Source: Methanoculleus horonobensis (GTDB taxonomy: Archaea > Halobacteriota > Methanomicrobia > Methanomicrobiales > Methanoculleaceae). From it: 64,000 nt of DNA. The position numbers and the translations under genes were made by a program. Shown in pieces: positions 59,059 to 64,000 of the stretch (position 1 is the first letter of the stretch; the number at the start of each line of letters is the position of its first letter). Location of the stretch: assembly GCF_001602375.1 (NCBI RefSeq), contig NZ_BCNY01000014.1, positions 310,001-374,000 on the forward strand. Direction: 5' to 3'. The notes beneath the pieces are model-generated. The model was not told the DNA's origin. It did not search any database and saw only the letters and a list, made by a program, of their open reading frames with translations.

Positions 59059-60266
59059 GGCGTCTCTGCATCGTCGAGCGCTTCAACGCCCGGGAGCAAC
59101 TTACCCGCGAGCATGGCGAGGGCCGCCCCGCCGCCCGTCGAGACGTGGGTCATCTCGTCGGCAAGTCCGAACCGTTGCACCGCATCCGTGGTCGAACCCC
59201 CGCCGATGACCGTGGTGCCGCGGAGGTTGGCGAGGGCCGCGGCGATCCGGCGCGTCCCTTCCGCAAACTCCGGGACCTCGAAGACCCCCATCGGCCCGTT
59301 CCAGACGACGGTTCGCGCACCGCCGAGTTCCCGGGAGAACTCGTCGGCAGCCTCCGGCCCGATATCGGCGATGAGCCGGCCGTCCGGGACCTCCATTGCG
59401 GCCACAACCTCGGTCGGGGCACCCGCTTCCAGCCTCTCCGTGACGACGACGTCACGGGGAAGGATGAGGCGGACGCCGCGCTTTTCTGCATTCTCCTCGA
59501 CCTTTCTGACGTCTTCCAGGCGGTCGGTCTCGACGTGCGACGCACCGGTCGGGTAACCCCGGCTCGCAAGGAACGTCGCCGCCATCCCTCCCCCGATGAG
59601 AAGGAGGTTCACCCGGGAGATGACGTTGTCGAGGACTTCCAGTTTGTCGCTCACCTTGGCACCGCCGATCACGGCGGCAAACGGCTGCTCGGGGTTCTCC
59701 AGGATCCGCGTGAAGGCGTCGACCTCCCTCTCCAGAAGGAGCCCGGCAACCGCCGGCAGGTGCTGTGGAACCCCCACGACCGATGCGTGGCCCCGGTGCG
59801 AGGCACCGAACGCATCGTTGACGTAGATCTCGGCAAGATCGGCGAGTTTTTCTGAAAAAGAGGGATCGTCGGCCCGCTCCTCCGGGTGGAACCGGAGGTT
59901 CTCGAGGAGGACGATATCCCCGTCGCTCATCGCCGCGACCGCGCTCTCCACCTCAGGCCCGATACAGTCCCGGAGCGCGACGACCGGCCGGTCCAGCAGT
60001 TCGGAGAGCCGGTTTGCCACGAGGGCGAGCCGTAACCGCTCAACGATCTCACCTTTCGGCCGGTCAAGGTGGGAGCAGAGGATCACCCGCGCCCCCTGCT
60101 CGCAGAGGTAGCGTATTGTCGGCAGGCTGGCTCGAATACGGGTATCGTCGGCGATTACCCCTTCCTCATCGAGCGGCACGTTGAAGTCGGCACGGACGAG
60201 CACCCTTTTGCCCCGCACGTCGATCTCCCGGACTGTCTTCTTCCGTCTTGGTATCACGTTCTGCAT
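59055..60266 (-). CDS. pgk: Phosphoglycerate kinase, bacterial-type sequence
   Basis: 403 residues. GKRVLVRADFNVPLDEEGVIADDTRI, CSHLDRPKGE, VNDAFGASHRGHAS, AVIGGAKVSDKLEVLDN, WNGPMGVFE and IGGGSTTDAVQRFG occur in the order of PGK. It converts 1,3-bisphosphoglycerate and ADP to 3-phosphoglycerate and ATP. The wording of the motifs (LVRADFNVP, short C-terminus) resembles bacterial PGKs more than the usual archaeal LVRVDLNSP form. ATG 60266 starts the conserved part; the frame extends to 60326. It is the first gene of a coupled pair with pfkA. Confidence 0.93.
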   Translation of the reverse strand: MQNVIPRRKKTVREIDVRGKRVLVRADFNVPLDEEGVIADDTRIRASLPTIRYLCEQGARVILCSHLDRPKGEIVERLRLALVANRLSELLDRPVVALRDCIGPEVESAVAAMSDGDIVLLENLRFHPEERADDPSFSEKLADLAEIYVNDAFGASHRGHASVVGVPQHLPAVAGLLLEREVDAFTRILENPEQPFAAVIGGAKVSDKLEVLDNVISRVNLLLIGGGMAATFLASRGYPTGASHVETDRLEDVRKVEENAEKRGVRLILPRDVVVTERLEAGAPTEVVAAMEVPDGRLIADIGPEAADEFSRELGGARTVVWNGPMGVFEVPEFAEGTRRIAAALANLRGTTVIGGGSTTDAVQRFGLADEMTHVSTGGGAALAMLAGKLLPGVEALDDAETP

Positions 60267-60523
60267 ACCGGCATACCCCCGGAGCAGCGGAGAACGACAG
60301 GGTTTCCTTGCCGCGTGTGCGGGCAACCGTGCCCCCCTCTCCGGCCCCTGCCTGTCTTTTAACCGTTCCCCGCCGGATTACGGTGTCGCAGTGCATGCGT
60401 GCCCTCGCATATATACTGTTCGTAGCGCCACCCATGGCGCGGGTTCGGGGTGCGCCGCCCGGGAGACCCACGCGGCAAAGGCGGCGAGGCCGTCGTCCCG
60501 GGCTGCAGCCTCCTCAAAACAGT

Positions 60524-60554
60524 CGCCGGCCCCGGTTTTCGGCAGGGGCCGGCG
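60524..60554. terminator. 10-bp hairpin in the pgk upstream gap (60267-60584)
   Basis: CGCCGGCCCC (60524-60533) and GGGGCCGGCG (60545-60554) form a perfect ten-pair stem with an 11-base loop. It lies 31 bases beyond the stop codon of the PRC-barrel gene and probably ends that transcript. Further down, the TATA-like GTATATATGC at about 60409-60418 (minus strand) is the probable pgk promoter, giving a leader of about 120 bases. No other gene is seen in the gap. Confidence 0.55.
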
Positions 60555-60584
60555 GCGGTCGGATCTCGGGTCTCGTCGGCGGGT

Positions 60585-60980
60585 TCACCGCTCCATGCGG
60601 CGCTCCCAGTAGGGCGTGTAGCCGTAGTGGCTGTACATCCCGGTGAGCCAGCCGCGTTCGGCGGTCGTCGGCCAGTTGTCCTTGTCGAAGCCCGGTGCGT
60701 TCTCCAGCCGCTCTTTGGGCACGTCGAGGACGAAGGTGTCGTCGGTCGCGTTGTACTGCAGGGCCTCCCAGGGGACGGCGAAGAGTTTGTCGCCGAGCCC
60801 CAGGATCCCTCCGAACGAGAGGGCGGCATAGGCGACGCAGCCTTCGCTCGTATCGATCACGACGTCCTTGATCGTCCCGAGATCCTCACCCTGCGGGTTT
60901 CTGACGGAATAATCCGCGATATCCTTCCCCCGTATAATATTCCGTGTCTGCATCTCTGTAGCAGTTCCTCTCATCTGCAT
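60585..60980 (-). CDS. PRC-barrel domain protein, 131 aa
   Basis: One PRC-barrel: IIRGKDIADYSVRNPQGEDLGTIKDVVIDTSEGCVAYAALSFGGILGLGDKLFAVPWEAL is the whole domain (residues about 15-75), followed by NATDDTFVLDVPKERLENAPGFDKDNWP, a common C-terminal part in stand-alone members. The C-terminus is rich in Tyr and Trp. The role of such small PRC proteins in archaea is unknown, perhaps RNA or protein binding. ATG 60980 and ATG 60950 are both possible. A TATA-like element is in the A+T-rich 61040-61065 stretch. Confidence 0.85.
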   Translation of the reverse strand: MQMRGTATEMQTRNIIRGKDIADYSVRNPQGEDLGTIKDVVIDTSEGCVAYAALSFGGILGLGDKLFAVPWEALQYNATDDTFVLDVPKERLENAPGFDKDNWPTTAERGWLTGMYSHYGYTPYWERRMER

Positions 60981-61125
60981 CACGTCTCCATGAATCGTGG
61001 AACGTCCTGTCCCACGGTAAGAGGGTGAATACCGGCCGGGGATATTTAATTCTTATTGGAATATAATTGTGGTCGGATGTGTGGAGCCACAGGAGCGTTC
61101 TCCCGGGCAGGCGCCGGAGCACGAT

Positions 61126-61285
61126 CTAATGCTTCGCCTCCTCCCTTCTTCGCCACTCTCCGCCCGGCCCTTTCTCGTAGACCCGCTCCAGCGCCGCCCA
61201 GGTGGCCTTGTGGGCAACCTCCTCGCGCGCGTCTTCGACAGGTCGTCACCTTAATCGCGTGCCCGGAGAGATTGTTAGGATACAT
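61126..61285 (-). pseudogene. Decayed chaB-like gene
   Basis: On the minus strand, one frame gives VEDAREEVAHKATWAALERV then YEKGPGGEWRRREEAKH and a stop at 61126-61128, which matches the C-terminal half of ChaB proteins (EEVAHKVAWAAVK...YEKG...W). A TGA stop stands right before it. In another frame, from ATG 61285, NNLSGHAIKV resembles the ChaB segment NNLPGHAQ. About 20 middle codons are missing and the frame is shifted, so the gene is broken. ChaB is a small protein often near ion transporters. The rest of 60981-61350 holds only promoter-like A+T-rich DNA. Confidence 0.6.
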
Positions 61286-61350
61286 GCCGTGCAGGCGAAA
61301 CCGCCGGGAAACCCGGTGAGCGCATGCTGCACGGCCGGAATACCCCTAAT

Positions 61351-62460
61351 ATGAAGGTCTACTGGCGACATATCCCCCAGGCGAACAACTCCTTCGCCGC
61401 GCTTGCCGCAGCGTGCGAGGTGCACGGATACGACCTCGAGGTGGCGGACGGGCCGCGCCCCGACGTCACCATCTACAGTATCAACTCCATCAACGAGCGC
61501 ATCTACCGCGACGAGATCGCGGAGGCCGACTGCATAACGGTCGTCGGCGGCCCCCACGCCTCCGCCTGCTACCGCGAGGTGGCGGAGTACGCCGACTACG
61601 TCGTCGTCGGGGAGGGAGAGTACACCCTCCCGGCGCTTCTCTCCGCCATCGAGGAGGAACGAGACCCTCCTCCCGGGGTCGCCACCGCCGCCGGTTATAC
61701 GCCCGCACGCCACACCGTCCTCCTCGACGGCTACCCGTCCTTCTCGCGGATCAAGGGGTTTGTCGAGATCACCCGGGGATGCCCGTTCTCCTGCGGCTAC
61801 TGCCAGACGCCGCGCCTCTTCGGGCGGTGCATGCGCCACCGCTCCATCGACGAGATCGTCCGTTACGCCTCGCGCTACCGGGATATCCGGTTCGTCACCC
61901 CGAACGCCTTCGCTTACGGCTCCGACGGCGTTCATCTCCGCCTCGACAAAGTCGAGCGGCTCCTCCGGAGCCTCAAAGGCCGGGTCTACTTCGGCACCTT
62001 TCCCGGCGAGGTGCGCCCGGAGTGCGTCTCGCGGCAGTCCGTCGAACTCGTCCTCGACCACTGCACCAACACCCGCCTGCACTTCGGGGCGCAGTCCGGG
62101 AGCGATCGCGTGCTGCGCCACCTGCACCGCGGGCATACCGTCGAGGACGTCGTCCGTGCCTACGACCTCTGCCGGGAGCACGGGCTCGTTCCGGTCGTCG
62201 ATTTCATCCTCGGACTGCCGTTCGAGAGCGACGACGATCAGCGCGCGACCCTCGACCTCGTGAAGATGGTTGCCCGGGGAGGGAAGGCGCACATCCACTA
62301 CTTCATGCCGCTGCCCGGGACTCCTCTTCAGGACGGACGCCCCCGTCCGCTCCTTGTCGAGACGGAGAAGGTCCTCGGGAAACTTGCGCTCGACGGCAGA
62401 ATTACCGGCTCGTGGATGGATCATGAGATAAGGTTTTTTAGACGCACTTCTCACTTATAG
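61351..62460 (+). CDS. B12-binding-domain/radical SAM protein, MJ_1487-like (TIGR04013)
   Basis: 369 residues. An N-terminal Rossmann-like part (DVTIYSINSINERIYRDEI, CITVVGGPHASACY, YVVVGEGEYTLPAL) is of the B12-binding type but lacks the DxHxxG motif, so true cobalamin binding is uncertain. The radical SAM motif CPFSCGYC follows at about residue 145, with EITRG before it, and then an elongated barrel with HFGAQSGSDRVLRHLHRGHT. I recall this group as methanogen-conserved MJ_1487 proteins of unknown reaction. ATG 61351 fits the family start; ATG 61324 is the alternative. The next gene begins 3 bases after its stop. Confidence 0.82.
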   Translation: MKVYWRHIPQANNSFAALAAACEVHGYDLEVADGPRPDVTIYSINSINERIYRDEIAEADCITVVGGPHASACYREVAEYADYVVVGEGEYTLPALLSAIEEERDPPPGVATAAGYTPARHTVLLDGYPSFSRIKGFVEITRGCPFSCGYCQTPRLFGRCMRHRSIDEIVRYASRYRDIRFVTPNAFAYGSDGVHLRLDKVERLLRSLKGRVYFGTFPGEVRPECVSRQSVELVLDHCTNTRLHFGAQSGSDRVLRHLHRGHTVEDVVRAYDLCREHGLVPVVDFILGLPFESDDDQRATLDLVKMVARGGKAHIHYFMPLPGTPLQDGRPRPLLVETEKVLGKLALDGRITGSWMDHEIRFFRRTSHL

Positions 62461-62463
62461 AGC

Positions 62464-63105
62464 ATGACGGATGTGCTACTCTTAGCAGATCTGCACGGTA
62501 ACTACGGAAAGCTTGACGCTTTTCTCAGCTACGACTACGATGCAGTCATCATTGCAGGCGACATAACCAATTTCGGTCCACTTGAGCCTGTAGATTCGGT
62601 ACTCTCCAACTTCGAGGTACCGTGTTTCGCAATCCCCGGCAACTGCGATCCCCGCGAGATCATCGACGTGCTCGAGCGCTCAGATGCGGTCTGCCTGCAC
62701 AATTCGTGGATCGCGCTCGGCAAGATCACGCTCGCGGGTCTTGGCGGTTCGAACAAGACCCCGTTCGACACACCGTTCGAGCTGACGGAGGAAGAGATCG
62801 ATAAAGAACTCACCCGGATCACCAATCACATGGACAAAAATGTCCACAACGTCCTGCTCTGCCACGCCCCGCCGTATGAGGCGCTGGACACCGTCGAGGA
62901 TAACCACGTCGGCAGCCAGAGCATCCGCAAGCACATGACCCGGTTCGATCTGGTCTGCTGTGCTCACATCCATGAGGCACGGGGCGTCACCGAGGTCGAC
63001 GGCGTCAAGATCGTCAACCCCGGACCCGCTTCAGAAGGCTACGGTGCTATCATCCGTTTCGGGAAGGAGCCCAAAGATATCGATATCGACCTTATTGCTG
63101 TTTAA
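62464..63105 (+). CDS. Calcineurin-like metallophosphoesterase (YfcE/MJ0912-like), 213 aa
   Basis: The full metal set is visible: LLLADLHGNYGKLDA (DxH), IIAGDITNFGP (GD), IPGNCDPREI (GNCD), LLCHAPPYEALD (H) and CCAHIHEARG (GH-like, here AHIH). Length is normal for archaeal single-domain phosphoesterases of the YfcE/YmdB type, which split phosphodiesters. It follows the radical SAM gene by 3 bases, so the two are an operon. Its 3' end overlaps the convergent CYTH gene by 14 bases. Confidence 0.9.
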   Translation: MTDVLLLADLHGNYGKLDAFLSYDYDAVIIAGDITNFGPLEPVDSVLSNFEVPCFAIPGNCDPREIIDVLERSDAVCLHNSWIALGKITLAGLGGSNKTPFDTPFELTEEEIDKELTRITNHMDKNVHNVLLCHAPPYEALDTVEDNHVGSQSIRKHMTRFDLVCCAHIHEARGVTEVDGVKIVNPGPASEGYGAIIRFGKEPKDIDIDLIAV

Positions 63106-63622
63106 ATAACAGCATCTCCAGATACGAGGTGTAGATCGGTGGACCGTCTACACCCAATTCTTTTACAATAGCCCCGATCCGGTCGGCGGCATCCTCTTTG
63201 TTCTCTTCTGTCAGGATCTCAACCTCGATGAACGTCCCGAGCCCTTCGACGTCGTCGAGCGTAACCGTCACGTCCCCCATCTCGTAGAACTCCCGCACCT
63301 TCGAGACCGTGGCGGCACGCCGGAACCCGAGACGGGAGAGGATTCCTTCAAGCGTCTCCCCGTCGGCGACCGCGAGGTTGAACTCCTCGCGGGCCTTTGC
63401 ACTCCCGACCCGGATCTTCGGGCCTTTGTAGGTCACGGTTGCTCCGGTGTCGTCGTACCTGACTCTCAATGCTTCGTCCGTCTCTCCGAAATCGCGGTGG
63501 GGGGCGTTGTAGTAGACGTCGTGTTCCCGCTGTCTTCTCCCCATCCGCACTCCCTTCCGGCCGAGCCCGGCCCTGACGCTCTCCAGGTCTCCGACCGCAA
63601 ATTTTGCTTCTATCTCGAGCAT
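63092..63622 (-). CDS. CYTH-domain protein, CyaB-type (class IV adenylate cyclase/thiamine triphosphatase family)
   Basis: 176 residues. The N-terminal EIEAKF is the ExExK motif of the CYTH superfamily. HDVYYNAPHRDFGETDEALRVRY, TVTYKGPKI and KVREFYEMGDVTVTLDDVEGLGTFIEVEI supply the remaining basic and acidic residues of the tunnel. CYTH enzymes act on triphosphate-bearing molecules with metal ions; archaeal CyaB homologues more often split triphosphates than make cAMP. It overlaps the phosphoesterase tail-to-tail and follows the TPR-like gene by 45 bases. Confidence 0.9.
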   Translation of the reverse strand: MLEIEAKFAVGDLESVRAGLGRKGVRMGRRQREHDVYYNAPHRDFGETDEALRVRYDDTGATVTYKGPKIRVGSAKAREEFNLAVADGETLEGILSRLGFRRAATVSKVREFYEMGDVTVTLDDVEGLGTFIEVEILTEENKEDAADRIGAIVKELGVDGPPIYTSYLEMLLFKQQ

Positions 63623-63667
63623 GCCAACTCTGCGTCAGATCGTCTCTCGGGAACGACGATAAACCCT

Positions 63668-64000
63668 CACCGTCCGGCCGTGAGCGCACCGGAGGCCCTC
63701 TGCCGGATGAGGTCCCTCTGCCGCTCTGCGGCCGCGAGGAGGGCGTCGTCTCCAAGATGCTCCGCGGAGACGATCGCCCGGTCAGTGAGCCGCAGGGCGG
63801 TATCGTGGTCGTCGCGATGGTGGAACCGGAGCCCGATCTCCAGGTTCAGGTCGGCGGCTTTCCCGTACTCGCGCGCGTGATAGAGGTGGCCGGCAAGCGA
63901 GAGGAGGACGTGCAGCCTGCCGGGGAGGCGATGTATGGAACGCTCGAAGCAGTCTGCAGCGCGGGCGTTGAGCGCAACCGTTGTTTCTTCAGAGAGGCCG
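63668..64000 (-). CDS. TPR-like helical protein, C-terminal part, runs off the window
   Basis: The stop codon is at 63668-63670; the gene is open to the window edge, so only about 110 residues are seen. These are helical pairs such as LAGHLYHAREYGKAADLNLEIGL and HDTALRLTDRAIVSAEHLGDDALLAAAERQRDLI, which look like tetratricopeptide repeats. The end is basic (RQRASGALTAGR). Its function is unknown. It lies upstream of the CYTH gene on the same strand and may share its transcript. Confidence 0.65.

Noticed and set aside
60340-60584. In-frame continuation after the PRC-barrel stop (DCFEEAAARDDGLAAF and further)
   Set aside because: It contains the ten-pair hairpin and pgk promoter, and such open frames are common by chance at this G+C.

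Overview
The window is archaeal and most probably comes from a methanogen of the order Methanomicrobiales (Methanoculleus-like); this is inferred from gene content, not from a marker gene. Supporting signs are high G+C protein-coding DNA, archaeal TATA boxes (often 25-30 bases before a start codon), AUGA-type gene overlaps, an F420-type luciferase-family oxidoreductase, archaeal soluble PAS histidine kinases with an HDxxN box, DUF169 and DUF1673-like proteins, an MJ_1487-type B12/radical SAM protein and PKD-domain surface proteins. No rRNA, tRNA, CRISPR array, transposase or phage gene was seen.

Layout. 0-16 kb: a partial J-domain gene, a class V aminotransferase, four small-molecule-type SAM methyltransferases, two sensor kinases, an NADP-type secondary alcohol dehydrogenase, a dCMP deaminase-like protein, an alpha/beta hydrolase, an M24 peptidase and RsgA. 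16-26 kb: a peptide-type radical SAM/SPASM enzyme, flavin-binding proteins, an AlkD-like protein, a third PAS kinase, an HxlR regulator with two acetyltransferases diverging from a flavin reductase plus ferredoxin-nitroreductase pair, and a frameshifted phosphoesterase. 26-31 kb: a TetR-controlled divergent locus pairing an HHxxxD acyltransferase with an RND/MMPL exporter. 31-45 kb: DNA repair, cupin, transporters, a Cys-patterned PKD protein, a fourth PAS kinase and a secreted C69 peptidase. 45-46.7 kb: a secreted dienelactone hydrolase-like protein followed by an array of eleven 63-bp units, each holding a small perfect hairpin.

46.7-53.3 kb: DUF169, a TetR/aldo-keto reductase unit with an 18-bp palindromic operator, then a tightly coupled six-gene operon: one HTH regulator followed by five tandem membrane paralogues that share an N-terminal GWCP signature. 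53.3-64 kb: an ABC ATPase, an F420 oxidoreductase, an antisense candidate glycine-zipper (bacteriocin-like) peptide, two convergent SDRs, a coupled bacterial-type pgk-pfkA pair, a PRC-barrel protein, a decayed chaB relative, a B12/radical SAM protein, a phosphoesterase, a CYTH protein and a partial TPR-like gene.

The most unusual items are the GWCP paralogue operon with its own inverted repeat, the hairpin repeat array, the glycine-zipper peptide, the acyltransferase/RND exporter locus and the bacterial-type glycolytic pair. Coordinates were derived by hand; starts were chosen from Shine-Dalgarno sequences, TATA spacing, gene overlap and family conservation.
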